Shown: piece after piece, positions 22,975 to 32,410 of the stretch | Position numbering within the stretch: the first letter of the stretch is position 1 | How the letters are laid out: each line of letters begins with the position of its first letter | Source of the DNA: a virus | IMG/VR virus record: IMGVR_UViG_3300040856_002539 | Coordinates: 1 to 56,127 of that record | DNA: 56,127 bases | Strand: one strand, 5' to 3' | Notes under the pieces: model-generated | The model's input: only the letters and a program-made list of their open reading frames with translations | Database searches by the model: none | Told to the model about the DNA's origin: nothing | Program-made: the position numbers and the translations under genes

Positions 22975-25900
22975 TTATGAGTAATTTGACTGAGAAGCAA
23001 GAACAGTAAATGTAGAATCTGCTGTTTTAATAATTACATAAGTATAACTATCTATACTATTTGAATTACCGAAAGTCGGAGCAAATCCACCATACCATCT
23101 TGGCGTTATAGCAACTCCATCAATTTTTATTTCATCATTGTAATACCCAGTTGCTCCGTTTGTTGCAAGGAAAGCAACGGTGATAGAATCTCCAACTTCA
23201 AGTATATTATTTAATGTTGTTCCACTAGAATTGCCGGTAAAGTTTAGAGTCCAATTCTGAGCAACACTATCTGTATAATAATAAACATTATTATCACCTA
23301 AGTAAATATTAATGTCTATCGCATTTCCTGCATTATTGAGTATAGGCCAAGCACCAGATACTATTGTTGCTTTTTCTATAATTTCTGTGACATTAAGAAG
23401 TCCATTAATATAAGTTTTTCCTTCAACTCTTAATTTGACATCAGGGGAAACAACACTGGTTCCAATACCAACATTACCCAGATAATATGCTGAGTTAATT
23501 CCAGCACCACCAAATGGATTAACTTCGGTCCAAATGGAATCTAGGTTGGTTAGATTACTACCATCACCATAGAATGTTCCTGTCCAAATACCAACATAAT
23601 GTCCATCATTATTTTGAACTGGTCCAAATTTTCTCCACTGATTATTTGTAGTATAAACCCATCCAGTGTAACCACCATCTGATGGTTGTGAATAGTATTG
23701 AACATCACCTGCAGTCGCCGCAGTAATTGGAGTTGCAATTCCTACTGTATACTTCCTAGAGATAGTCGCATTTCCTTGCAAGTACAGAGAATTTGCCTCG
23801 ACGCCACGAGAAGAATTAGAAGTAATCTTATCATTAAAGACAACAGGGCCATTGAATTCAGAAATGTTATTGCCACCTTTACCACCTTCGACTTTAATTG
23901 AACGAGTTACATTCACATTTTCTGTGTTTACGATATTAATAGCAGCAGCAGTTCCAGTTTCAACGAAGATTTCTTCTCCACGAATTGATGGTACTGGGGC
24001 ATCAAAAACATCTTCTTGTCCTGTTGCAGAGCTTACACGTTTGTTTCCAATATAAAAATCACCATCATTATTCATTCCAGTATAAACATTGATGCCACCA
24101 TCAACCTTAAAAGATTGAGCTAGTAATTCTTCTTGTTCTGTGATTTGGCGGTCTTGGCGATCTGGGAATGCATTTGAATAGTTGCCAGGGCCAAATCCAA
24201 CATACTCAAATGTATGACCAGAAGCACGAAGAATGGAGTGTCTACGGAATTCTATTGGGTATGGATGTATTTTTCTGACAACAGAACCAGAAACATGAGA
24301 AGTGTTACGAGTTCCAAGTAGTCCTCTGAATACAGAAACTGGATTTCCATCTACTGTTTCACGGATTCTTAAGATCTCATCGTCAATTTGAACATAATCA
24401 CCGATTTTAAGGCCAGTAGAATCGATTGATGCAATTGAAATTGTTGTCGCTGTTGTGGTAATACCCACAGATGTAGTTGTAGTAATACCTGCATACTGCT
24501 CAACAATTCTTTGTTCTTCTCTTCCTGTATTATTTCCTCCTTTGGAGGCGTATCCATAAGGATGTACTACAATTGTTCCTGTTGTTGCCGGAGATGAATT
24601 ACTTACTCCAATATTTAAATCAATTGAAGTGAGAGAATTTACTTTGGCAACTAAGAAATCACCATTATATAATGACGAATCTGCTCCAGAATTTCTCACT
24701 TTATCAGAGGCAGAAATTCCATGAGCAGAAGAGAAGGTGACCGTAGCAATTCCGGATACATTATTATAAGTAAATGAACTCGCAGTCAGTGACTTTCCTG
24801 TTAAGTATGCATTTGTTCTTGATGTTATTGTTATTCCAATTCCAGTAGTTGACGGAGATGTAACAGAACCAGCGGAAGAAACTTGAATTTGTTTGCTGGT
24901 AGTTATACTACTTATTCTATAAATTTCATTGTATTGGGAATATTCTCTGTTGACGATTCCGGATAAAGAAATAACTTCATTTGTATGATCATAAATTGAT
25001 GCTACTGTGACAGTTCCTGGAACATGACCAGAAGTTGTCGCAACACCAACGACAGTCAGCACATCTCCAACTTGATATGCACTGCCACCATCTTCTAGTT
25101 CTATATTTGTTATTTGTCCTGATGGATTGATTTTGATTACCGCAGAAGCACCTTCTCCAGATCCGCCAGTTAATTGTGCATTATATAAAGTTTCAATTGT
25201 TCCGGTGGTTCCATATGCAGAACCAGCACTGGTAGTAGTCAATCCAGTGATAGGATTCAATCCATGATCAATATTTGTGTAGAATGTATGGGAAGTTCCC
25301 ACTACATTACTGATAATACTTGTAATTCCAAATCCAACTTTGTTTTCAAGTAGAAATTCTTCTAATGTTTCTTTGGTAATACTTTTTTGTGGATCACTGA
25401 CCACAACTTGCCCAATTGGATCTGATAGAGCAAAACTCTGTGTTGATTCTGGGTCTGATACAACATTATCTCGGTCAAGTTGTGGATATAAATATTGAAC
25501 TGGTTGAGACAGTCTTATGTCTTCAAATGGAGTAATATTGGGAGTATTTGAAGAATTAATGACGGATATGTGGTATATTCCGTCTTGTTGATTTTGAACA
25601 TACTCTTGTACTTGTTCTGTTCTATAGACAATATATGTTCCAGGAAGTTTTTTACGATTAAAATATGGAAGAGAAGTATTTCTTATTGAAGTATTATCAA
25701 GGAATGTTCCAGGATCATTTGTCAATGAATACGAAAATTCTCTTCTGCTTGGAATGTCACTGACAGTATAAACACCATTGAAACCTGATGTTGATAATCC
25801 TGAACTATTATTTGTACTTAAGACATTAAATACTTCAACCTGAGATCCAATCGAAAGATGATGTGACAACTCAGTTTCAATCGTAGCAATTGAACCATTC

Positions 25901-28440
25901 CAGGATGCACCAGAAATAAATCGAGTGCTTCTGAGTTGCGAAGAATTTTCTAAAGTTTTTGTGGTGTTGTCTGGGCTATATTGATAACCAATTTCGTTAT
26001 CGCTGGAAATCAAAGAAGTTGATTCTTGGATAATATATCCATCGAGTGGAGGTCTTGCTTTTATCGGGGAGTCATTTGGAATGACATATCTTAGTTTATA
26101 GAGAGTATCTTCTAGGTTTCTTGTGTCTGGTCTTCTAGTGAAATAAGTTCTTGGACTTACAGAAACTCCAGAAGAAGAAATTGAGCCGTAAATTGCATTT
26201 CCCGAACTGACAGTCAGATACCATTGGTTATTTGTAGAATCATATTGGATAGGATGCCCAATATCACCAGAAGACTTATCCGAAACTCGACTGACTATTT
26301 TTAGATTTGTAGTTTTTTGAGTAAAAATATTTACAGCAGAAGAAGCAGAACTTCCATTTTCGGCATCATTTAACGAAGTTGCGAGACGAATTTGTATATT
26401 ACTGAGTCCAATTGCAGTATAATTTGTAATGACATAATAAACTGTATTATGATCTAGTCCATCAGGAAGTTCGCCAGTTTCGCTGATAATTCTTACTGTT
26501 TCTCCATTGATAAAATTATGAGGAGAAGTTAGAGTGATTGTATTTGATACAATGTTATTGGTTATTCCTCCATTTATTTTTGCAACATCATACTCTTTTT
26601 GGTATGATGTATTGGTCGAGCCATCCATCACAATGGATGCCGAATATGTTGTGGAAATTCCAGAGCTGGTTAAGATGACATTCAATTGATCATTTTGTTT
26701 TGCACCTATTCTATAGCCATCAATTGTACTAGTTGGCCTTATATTTTCATTGTTTTGATTGTAGAGATATAGTCTTGTACTATTTCCTAGGCTTGTGGTT
26801 TTTGCAATGTCAATTGCATCAAATTCGATTGTAATTTCTGATTCAGTGATTTCCTTTGGCGGAATGATATGACTGATATATCCCAAGTCATCTCGAATGA
26901 ATTTGTCATCTCTGAATCCCCTAGAAACCAGAGACTTTGCACCAAAGTTTGAGTTGGAGTTGGTGATAGACATATCACCGCCACTAACCGCCTCAAAGTG
27001 TTGGGCATAACCAATGGCAAAGATTGATACGCACTGAATAAATGCATTATTGCTTGCCTTGATGTGGTAGGATTCATAAGAAGGTTTATACCGGGCAAGG
27101 GAATCAGAATAGATATTAGCTACATTATTTGTGTCAATATACTTGCCAGTGGTTGGATCATATTTAACAAATGCATTGTTGTCCTTCTGCAATGAGATGC
27201 CAGTAAATTGGGCAACAACCATGCTCTTGAATCCATTTACTACACTTCCATCTGCATGGAGACCACACAGACCATAAACAGATCTCAAAGAACAATTGAA
27301 GATATAAGGAGATGCCGATGTGACAGTATCAACAACAATGTTTAGTGTTCCTTGTCCGATGATGGAATCAATCCCTGTTGGTGGAGCAGCAGAAGTTGCA
27401 TACTTAATTTCGGTTCCACTGACAACTTCTTTTACTACATATTGTCCATTGAAAGTGCTGATACCAACTCCATTGATACGAATTGGAGTATCAACATCCA
27501 AACCAGAGACATCTTCTGCAAATGATACAGTAATTTCTGTTCTATCTCCGCCACCAAGACCATCACCAGCACGAATACTTGTGATTCCTACTTCCTGTCC
27601 GCGAGAACCGACAATACGGTATTCGTCAATTTTTGGTTCTATGTCTACGACATTTGGGTAATCTGGGGAAATTGGTCTTCCGCTTGAATTGCCGAAAGCA
27701 AGACCAATCTTCTGATAATAGATATCTAGATCAGTTCTATCAGTAGAATATGTATTGAAAGCATCATTGATCTCTACCGGATTGACGCCATCGGCATACT
27801 CAAATGCTGTTAGTTTATTGTGTGAAAAATTAGGAACAAATGTGTTATTGGTGTAGTCCTTATAACAAACTCCATTTGGATTCGCATCAAAAATTGACAT
27901 CTGCCAGAGATAACAGGCACCAGTCAATCTAAAAATAGCAGATCTTTCTATGTCATCGTTTTCCGGATCTGGTACATATTTGGGTCTTATTTTCGTTTTG
28001 CGCAAATCATATCCAATGATAGAAATTCCCCTTGGGAGGAACATGCCACCATGAATAGAATTGAATTTATAAAGAACATTATTGTCTGATGTAATATCAA
28101 AGTTTGTTTGTAAATCAAACTCATAAAAATCACTTGAGGTTGTTCCGTCTCTTTTTAGGAATGTTGATCCGTCAAGATTGATCCATCCAGGACGATTATC
28201 GATTATGTGTTCTCCTGGGTATAGGAGAATTGTGGTGTTTGCGAAGGTGTCGTTATTATATCCACTTCTATAGGAAAACCTGACACTCTCCAGGATCGCT
28301 CTTTGGAGATTTGAGAACGGACGCGCCGGACTAGTGCCGTCATTTTCAATCGAATCAGTAGCATTTAATGCATTTCCGTCAACATGAATAAGATTTCCTC
28401 TGATTGAACGAAGAAAATTTTCTAGTCTTGACAAACCCAT
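22975..28440 (-). CDS. Giant conserved cyanophage virion structural protein (beta-helix)
   Basis: 1821 residues. It starts MGLSRLENFLRSIRGNLIHV followed by ATDSIENDGTSPARPFSNLQ, LLYPGEHIIDNRPGW and ALKxTKIRPKYVPDP-like segments; this N-terminal region, as I recall, is shared by T4-like cyanophages. Long beta-helix and Ser/Thr-rich repeats follow, and the C-terminal 250 residues contain a fibre-head module (VGIGTSVVSPDVKLRVEG). Probably a long tail fibre or baseplate-attached structural protein. It is transcribed from GATAAATA at 28470. Confidence 0.85.
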   Translation of the reverse strand: MGLSRLENFLRSIRGNLIHVDGNALNATDSIENDGTSPARPFSNLQRAILESVRFSYRSGYNNDTFANTTILLYPGEHIIDNRPGWINLDGSTFLKRDGTTSSDFYEFDLQTNFDITSDNNVLYKFNSIHGGMFLPRGISIIGYDLRKTKIRPKYVPDPENDDIERSAIFRLTGACYLWQMSIFDANPNGVCYKDYTNNTFVPNFSHNKLTAFEYADGVNPVEINDAFNTYSTDRTDLDIYYQKIGLAFGNSSGRPISPDYPNVVDIEPKIDEYRIVGSRGQEVGITSIRAGDGLGGGDRTEITVSFAEDVSGLDVDTPIRINGVGISTFNGQYVVKEVVSGTEIKYATSAAPPTGIDSIIGQGTLNIVVDTVTSASPYIFNCSLRSVYGLCGLHADGSVVNGFKSMVVAQFTGISLQKDNNAFVKYDPTTGKYIDTNNVANIYSDSLARYKPSYESYHIKASNNAFIQCVSIFAIGYAQHFEAVSGGDMSITNSNSNFGAKSLVSRGFRDDKFIRDDLGYISHIIPPKEITESEITIEFDAIDIAKTTSLGNSTRLYLYNQNNENIRPTSTIDGYRIGAKQNDQLNVILTSSGISTTYSASIVMDGSTNTSYQKEYDVAKINGGITNNIVSNTITLTSPHNFINGETVRIISETGELPDGLDHNTVYYVITNYTAIGLSNIQIRLATSLNDAENGSSASSAVNIFTQKTTNLKIVSRVSDKSSGDIGHPIQYDSTNNQWYLTVSSGNAIYGSISSSGVSVSPRTYFTRRPDTRNLEDTLYKLRYVIPNDSPIKARPPLDGYIIQESTSLISSDNEIGYQYSPDNTTKTLENSSQLRSTRFISGASWNGSIATIETELSHHLSIGSQVEVFNVLSTNNSSGLSTSGFNGVYTVSDIPSRREFSYSLTNDPGTFLDNTSIRNTSLPYFNRKKLPGTYIVYRTEQVQEYVQNQQDGIYHISVINSSNTPNITPFEDIRLSQPVQYLYPQLDRDNVVSDPESTQSFALSDPIGQVVVSDPQKSITKETLEEFLLENKVGFGITSIISNVVGTSHTFYTNIDHGLNPITGLTTTSAGSAYGTTGTIETLYNAQLTGGSGEGASAVIKINPSGQITNIELEDGGSAYQVGDVLTVVGVATTSGHVPGTVTVASIYDHTNEVISLSGIVNREYSQYNEIYRISSITTSKQIQVSSAGSVTSPSTTGIGITITSRTNAYLTGKSLTASSFTYNNVSGIATVTFSSAHGISASDKVRNSGADSSLYNGDFLVAKVNSLTSIDLNIGVSNSSPATTGTIVVHPYGYASKGGNNTGREEQRIVEQYAGITTTTSVGITTTATTISIASIDSTGLKIGDYVQIDDEILRIRETVDGNPVSVFRGLLGTRNTSHVSGSVVRKIHPYPIEFRRHSILRASGHTFEYVGFGPGNYSNAFPDRQDRQITEQEELLAQSFKVDGGINVYTGMNNDGDFYIGNKRVSSATGQEDVFDAPVPSIRGEEIFVETGTAAAINIVNTENVNVTRSIKVEGGKGGNNISEFNGPVVFNDKITSNSSRGVEANSLYLQGNATISRKYTVGIATPITAATAGDVQYYSQPSDGGYTGWVYTTNNQWRKFGPVQNNDGHYVGIWTGTFYGDGSNLTNLDSIWTEVNPFGGAGINSAYYLGNVGIGTSVVSPDVKLRVEGKTYINGLLNVTEIIEKATIVSGAWPILNNAGNAIDINIYLGDNNVYYYTDSVAQNWTLNFTGNSSGTTLNNILEVGDSITVAFLATNGATGYYNDEIKIDGVAITPRWYGGFAPTFGNSNSIDSYTYVIIKTADSTFTVLASQSNYS

Positions 28441-28469
28441 CTTATTATCGCAATAAGTTCTTTATTACT

Positions 28470-28477
28470 TATTTATC
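28470..28477 (-). promoter_or_regulatory. Late-type promoter box GATAAATA
   Basis: GATAAATA on the minus strand 30 bp before ATG 28440, placed three bases after the T-run of the terminator at 28481-28503. Confidence 0.6.
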
Positions 28478-28480
28478 CAT

Positions 28481-28503
28481 AAAAAAACCCCTAGCTAGAG
28501 GGG
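28481..28503 (-). terminator. Rho-independent terminator
   Basis: Minus strand CCCCT/AGGGG stem (28499-28503 with 28488-28492), 6 nt loop, T7 (28487-28481). It ends the small-gene cassette 28585-29579; 28504-28584 has no gene. Confidence 0.8.
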
Positions 28504-28584
28504 CGAAGAAAAGAAACAAGAACAAAAAGCAACAATAAAATCCCAGAAAGTTCTAGTGAATTCATTGGTAATATTAAAAGAACT

Positions 28585-28755
28585 CTATGATTTATCTATA
28601 ACTTTCAAGTAGTTCATCGTATTCTTTGCAGCAATAATAGCATCATCCATAGTTAGATTCTGTCCAGATTCTTGTCTAATAATAGGTCTAGAAGAATCAC
28701 AAACAGTCCACCGCCACTGCCCCATGGATTCACAGAACCAGATCGTTATTTTCAT
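28585..28755 (-). CDS. Small hypothetical protein
   Basis: 56 residues beginning MKITIWFCESMGQWRWTVCD and ending AAKNTMNYLKVIDKS. Three Trp and two Cys in the first 20 residues, then a helix. It overlaps the upstream gene by 26 bases. It resembles small early phage proteins more than virion proteins. Function unknown. Confidence 0.6.
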   Translation of the reverse strand: MKITIWFCESMGQWRWTVCDSSRPIIRQESGQNLTMDDAIIAAKNTMNYLKVIDKS

Positions 28756-28900
28756 GTTTAGTATACTCTAGTTTAATCCAATTCAGAAGCGCATTGAATT
28801 CCGAAAGCTTTTCTTCGGAGAAATCAATTCCCTTACTAACCAAATAAAAATTTATTGCTTCGATCGCATTCTTACGATCTTTTTGTGATATAAGAGACAT
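28730..28900 (-). CDS. Small hypothetical protein
   Basis: 56 residues beginning MSLISQKDRKNAIEAINFYL; helical and charged (EEKLSEFNALLNWIKLEYTK). It lies 4 bp after the previous gene. Function unknown. Confidence 0.6.
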   Translation of the reverse strand: MSLISQKDRKNAIEAINFYLVSKGIDFSEEKLSEFNALLNWIKLEYTKHENNDLVL

Positions 28901-28904
28901 GAGA

Positions 28905-29174
28905 TTAATTAACAGGTAACATTTCTGGATTTTCTAATTCAACCTCAAACATAAGAGGGTGACATTCTTCTAGAATCAAATATTGCGAAGAAAGATATAA
29001 ATCTTCTACATCAAATCTTCTTTCTTCATCTGCTAGTTTGATGAGTTCCAAATCAGTATTAGAATCATCTGGCAATTCATCAAATGTAAAGGGAACTTGA
29101 TTTATGAAATACATAAGAACAATTTGGGTTCCTTTATTATACCAGACATGCCTAGCATCTATTCTATATTCCAT
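28905..29174 (-). CDS. Hypothetical acidic protein
   Basis: 89 residues; DELPDDSNTDLELIKLADEE is strongly acidic, with Trp/Tyr-rich N-terminus. No recognised family; part of the early-type cassette. Confidence 0.65.
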   Translation of the reverse strand: MEYRIDARHVWYNKGTQIVLMYFINQVPFTFDELPDDSNTDLELIKLADEERRFDVEDLYLSSQYLILEECHPLMFEVELENPEMLPVN

Positions 29175-29196
29175 GAATAGTTCCCTTTGCTTTTGT

Positions 29197-29400
29197 TTAT
29201 TTATAGGTAGGCTCGTTATATTTTAAATATTCAAAGAAAGTCAGTTTCATTTCTTTGATGCTCATGCCACAATGTTTGGCTGCTTGTGGGAGATTCATTT
29301 TAGAAAAGAATAATCCCTCATTGGCTTCCTTTACATTTTCTGGTGTTGTTTTGGTGGGTTCTTCTTTGAGTGCTTTGTAATTGATGCGATAGGGAGTCAT
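29197..29400 (-). CDS. Small conserved cyanophage protein with helix-turn-helix-like segment
   Basis: 67 residues. LPQAAKHCGMSIKEMKLTFF near residues 37-56 looks like a helix-turn-helix (A-A-x3-G-x5-M spacing). It could be a small DNA-binding regulator; this is inference from pattern only. Overlaps the upstream gene by ATGA. Confidence 0.65.
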   Translation of the reverse strand: MTPYRINYKALKEEPTKTTPENVKEANEGLFFSKMNLPQAAKHCGMSIKEMKLTFFEYLKYNEPTYK

Positions 29401-29579
29401 AAGGGATTGGCGTAAGAAAGTGTGTCTTCGTCTACTGTGGCACGGACAAATTCTAGCACATTCATAAACTCTTCGACTGTATCACAGGTCACTTGTTTTT
29501 CTGTCCCTTCACTTGAGTATAAGTATACAGTTCGTTTGGTAGGATCTACTACACATCTTGATAGATATTCTTCTTCCAT
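29397..29579 (-). CDS. Small conserved cyanophage hypothetical protein
   Basis: 60 residues beginning MEEEYLSRCVVDPTKRTVYL; a small beta sheet then a helix (VEEFMNVLEFVRATVDEDTL). First gene of the cassette, 24 bp below the promoter at 29603-29631. Function unknown. Confidence 0.7.
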   Translation of the reverse strand: MEEEYLSRCVVDPTKRTVYLYSSEGTEKQVTCDTVEEFMNVLEFVRATVDEDTLSYANPL

Positions 29580-29602
29580 GCTTTCTTTGCGTTTTGCTCC
29601 TT

Positions 29603-29631
29603 ACTTTAGCACGGTCAGGGGGTGGTGTCAA
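29603..29631 (-). promoter_or_regulatory. Sigma70-like promoter of the nested early-type cassette
   Basis: TTGACA (29631-29626), 17 bp, TAAAGT (29608-29603) on the minus strand. The -35 overlaps the stop codon of the virion gene at 29628. It serves the small genes 29579 to 28585. Confidence 0.7.
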
Positions 29632-29834
29632 GTGGTTTCTTCTTCTGGTGTTGAGGATAATGGTTCTGGTTGGGGCACTTCTTCCCAGTCAGTTCCATTC
29701 CATTTCTTTCCAAGTAATGAACTATCAAAACTTTCAATTCTTAAAAGATTTGAATATTTACTCATATCTCCAGCAAGTTCAGAAACTGCTACGCAGATAT
29801 TTTCCTCGTTAACTTGTGCGTAATAAAAAGACAT
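29628..29834 (-). CDS. Small protein, tail-fibre-assembly-like tail
   Basis: 68 residues beginning MSFYYAQVNEENICVAVSEL. The W-N-G-T-D-W-E-E-V-P-Q-P segment followed by an acidic/Pro end resembles the C-termini of small fibre-associated proteins. Last gene of the upper fibre block. Confidence 0.65.
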   Translation of the reverse strand: MSFYYAQVNEENICVAVSELAGDMSKYSNLLRIESFDSSLLGKKWNGTDWEEVPQPEPLSSTPEEETT

Positions 29835-29844
29835 TGTTTTTACC

Positions 29845-30198
29845 TCAATAATATTCTACGAGTTGCCAAGATACTGTTGGTACTGATGTAAAGAAATTGC
29901 CTAAATTGTTGCCTAAATTGCCTAAATTTGCCCCTATAGTTGCGGTGATTGTGGTGCTATTTGTCAGTTCAATCATTGCTAAGACAGATGCCAAGAAGTG
30001 GTAATCAGAAGAGGCAATGTTAGTTCTTGTCAATCCATTTCTTACTCCCAAATAATATAGAATTGATTTGGAGGTATTGACTGGGTTTATTGTTGCTGTT
30101 TGTGTTGTAGTTATTGACTGAGGTGCTGGTAATGTTATTACACCTCTTTGTATACTTTTTATTCCGCCACCAAAACCAAATTGACTCAATGTGCTCAT
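29845..30198 (-). CDS. Small fibre-module protein
   Basis: 117 residues, starting MSTLSQFGFGGGIKSIQRGV. The FGGGIKSIQRG segment is a recurrent start of small phage tail proteins; a Gly/Leu/Asn repeat (GANLGNLGNNLGNFF) follows. Probably virion-associated. Confidence 0.65.
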   Translation of the reverse strand: MSTLSQFGFGGGIKSIQRGVITLPAPQSITTTQTATINPVNTSKSILYYLGVRNGLTRTNIASSDYHFLASVLAMIELTNSTTITATIGANLGNLGNNLGNFFTSVPTVSWQLVEYY

Positions 30199-30726
30199 CT
30201 AACTTATTCTCCAACCTAATGTGCTATTAATATATATCAAGTTTAGAGTTCCATATCCAATATCAACAGTCATGTCTTCTGCAAGACCCATAATATTACT
30301 ACCATTTCTCAAAATATTTGTATCAGTATAATCACTACTAATACCAACCATAACTTTGTTACCAACAGAAGGTAAAGTGGGCAAAGTTAGCGACAATCCA
30401 CCAGATGTAACAGTGCAATATTCAAGGTTTGATAGAGTTTTATTTACTGATGTTGTTGTGATTGTATAATTTGCAAAATTAATACTATTATTTACATCAT
30501 CATAAGTAACAGTAATTCCTGTCTGAATGCCAGAGGTTATGGCAGAACCAATAGAATCTTGGATAGTTTCCGTTAATACCGAAGAATCAAAATTAATATT
30601 TGTACCATCACCAAGAGCATTATAAATCTCCTCAAAATTACTATTAATCTTTATGGCACCAGTTAATAAACTGTCGCCAGTATTATCATTTGGTGTAGTT
30701 CCGGTTCCTATACCTTGATATGCCAT
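30199..30726 (-). CDS. Tail fibre-like protein
   Basis: 175 residues. GIGTGTTPNDNTGDSLLTGA and KINSNFEEIYNALGDGT form the common N-terminal segment of many phage fibre and stalk proteins; the C-terminal half is beta-rich. CTAAATA lies 18 bp upstream. Confidence 0.75.
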   Translation of the reverse strand: MAYQGIGTGTTPNDNTGDSLLTGAIKINSNFEEIYNALGDGTNINFDSSVLTETIQDSIGSAITSGIQTGITVTYDDVNNSINFANYTITTTSVNKTLSNLEYCTVTSGGLSLTLPTLPSVGNKVMVGISSDYTDTNILRNGSNIMGLAEDMTVDIGYGTLNLIYINSTLGWRIS

Positions 30727-30742
30727 TTCTAATACTTTTTAA

Positions 30743-30997
30743 TTATTTAGTTTCGGCCATAATCAAATAATAGCATTCAATCGGCAAATTGCCATAAGAC
30801 TGCAAACGAACTTCTTTAATATCTACTGTCTTCACAATAATATCTTGTGGTGTTCCACAAGGAGTCAATGATACAGTAATTGTTTTTGGATTGACTGTAT
30901 CTTCCCATTCTTTTGGAAGTTGAATTGAAGTATTATTGAATACTTTTCCTCTTGCAATAACAAGGTTATCAGTGTTTGTATAAAGTGTTTTTTTCAT
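30743..30997 (-). CDS. Stand-alone fibre C-terminal domain
   Basis: 84 residues. SIQLPKEWEDTVNPKTITVS, LTPCG and LPIECYYLIMAE match the second half of the IPHPTK-type domain that ends the proteins at 11883 and 32411. Here it is a free protein, so it may be an accessory or exchangeable fibre tip. A late-type CTAAATA at 30744-30750 falls inside its C-terminal codons. Confidence 0.6.
   Translation of the reverse strand: MKKTLYTNTDNLVIARGKVFNNTSIQLPKEWEDTVNPKTITVSLTPCGTPQDIIVKTVDIKEVRLQSYGNLPIECYYLIMAETK
30744..30750 (-). promoter_or_regulatory. Late-type promoter box CTAAATA
   Basis: CTAAATAAT on the minus strand, 18 bp before ATG 30726. Confidence 0.5.
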
Positions 30998-32409
30998 ATT
31001 ACATCCTGGGTGTTAATATAACCAATTAAACTATTATATCTATCTACCTCGTCATTTTCTCCTCCAATTGATTGTCTCAATCCCCATATTTGGAGTGCAT
31101 ACTTATTTCTTTCCTCTCTTAGCGCATTCGCTGCATTAAGTTTATCTGTTGTTGATAAAGAAGATTCTGCTGTATCTCTTGTAGTTTCTGCAGTAGAAAT
31201 TGCAGTATTCAGAGAACCACATCCACTTTGACTTATTGCCGAATACACCTGACTCGCGACAAGAGCAGGATTGTATGATGCTATTGATACACTTCTAGTA
31301 TCTCCTTTAGATGCAGGATCTCCCAAAGCATCAACTGGTTCGTCAGTAAATCCAATTTTGTAATAAATTTTTCCTGCTCCAACTTTAGGTTCTTTGATGG
31401 TTTCGCCTTTTTTCTCGGTACCCTCCAATTCAGGTTTCCATTCCTGTGTTTCTGGTGGTTTTCCAGTATTGTCCACTTCAATTTTATATCCTTTCCCCAA
31501 AGTAGAAGAATCCATAATTCCAATTGTTTCTGGAGAAAATGGATTTTTGGTAAATTTCACGGAATACTTAAATCTTTCTTGTAATGCCTCTGGGTCGTCT
31601 GGGTCCACAACAACAGTAAATGTAACATAAGAACCATCACTTTCTGGTAATGATGTAAATCCTACTGTATTATTCTGTAATATAATAGTAGAAACTTCGA
31701 GTGCTGTTGTTGCAATTCCAGTTATTGTTTCGATTTCTGTCGAGTAAATTGTTGTCGATCCAAAACCAACAATCGTATTATAGTCTCCAGAAAATACTCC
31801 TTCTTTTCCGGAGATCACGAGATTGGTTACTTCGTATTCTTGTATTAGTTCATCAGAAACTTGAGAAACAATGGCAAGTTCGGTTGACCCTGCCCCAATT
31901 ACGCCAATAAATTCTCCTATGGTAGTATCGCCAATGTCCTTCAAGTATCTTTGGTCATAATATTTTAGACCATAAAGATTGTCACTTTGATTTCCAGTTC
32001 CAACAACTACAGTGCCTGCGGTATATGTTGTAATTCCACCAGAGGAATCCAGATGAGTGATACTCGTCGCATAACCAACATCACCAAGTTGATCTACTTC
32101 CAATGAAAAATCATAGCTAAGTGGATCTTCGCCGCCTCCAGATGTTGAGAATCCAGTTATTTTCCAAAACAAATCTGTTCTGCATCCAGCATCAATTCTT
32201 GCTTGGTATGCATCCTTTACTGCTTGGATCGTATCATTTGTAGAATTAATATCACCAAATAAGTCGCCATCAATAGCAATAATTCCATTATCATATAATT
32301 CTTTTTCTGCGTCTGTTAAAAGAATTTGAGTCTTAAAGTGATTGATATTATTAACTTTTTGGATTGCTTTATTTCTAGAGTCTCTTACTAAATCATTAGA
32401 TAACGACAT
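30994..32409 (-). CDS. Virion structural protein of unknown fold
   Basis: 471 residues beginning MSLSNDLVRDSRNKAIQKVN. N-terminal helix, beta-rich middle with GIT/GIG turns, C-terminal coiled coil (STAETTRDTAESSLSTTDKL). ATGA overlap with the gene downstream. Placed between fibre and baseplate genes, so probably a baseplate-fibre connector; not recognised. Confidence 0.7.
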   Translation of the reverse strand: MSLSNDLVRDSRNKAIQKVNNINHFKTQILLTDAEKELYDNGIIAIDGDLFGDINSTNDTIQAVKDAYQARIDAGCRTDLFWKITGFSTSGGGEDPLSYDFSLEVDQLGDVGYATSITHLDSSGGITTYTAGTVVVGTGNQSDNLYGLKYYDQRYLKDIGDTTIGEFIGVIGAGSTELAIVSQVSDELIQEYEVTNLVISGKEGVFSGDYNTIVGFGSTTIYSTEIETITGIATTALEVSTIILQNNTVGFTSLPESDGSYVTFTVVVDPDDPEALQERFKYSVKFTKNPFSPETIGIMDSSTLGKGYKIEVDNTGKPPETQEWKPELEGTEKKGETIKEPKVGAGKIYYKIGFTDEPVDALGDPASKGDTRSVSIASYNPALVASQVYSAISQSGCGSLNTAISTAETTRDTAESSLSTTDKLNAANALREERNKYALQIWGLRQSIGGENDEVDRYNSLIGYINTQDVI

Positions 32410-32410
32410 T

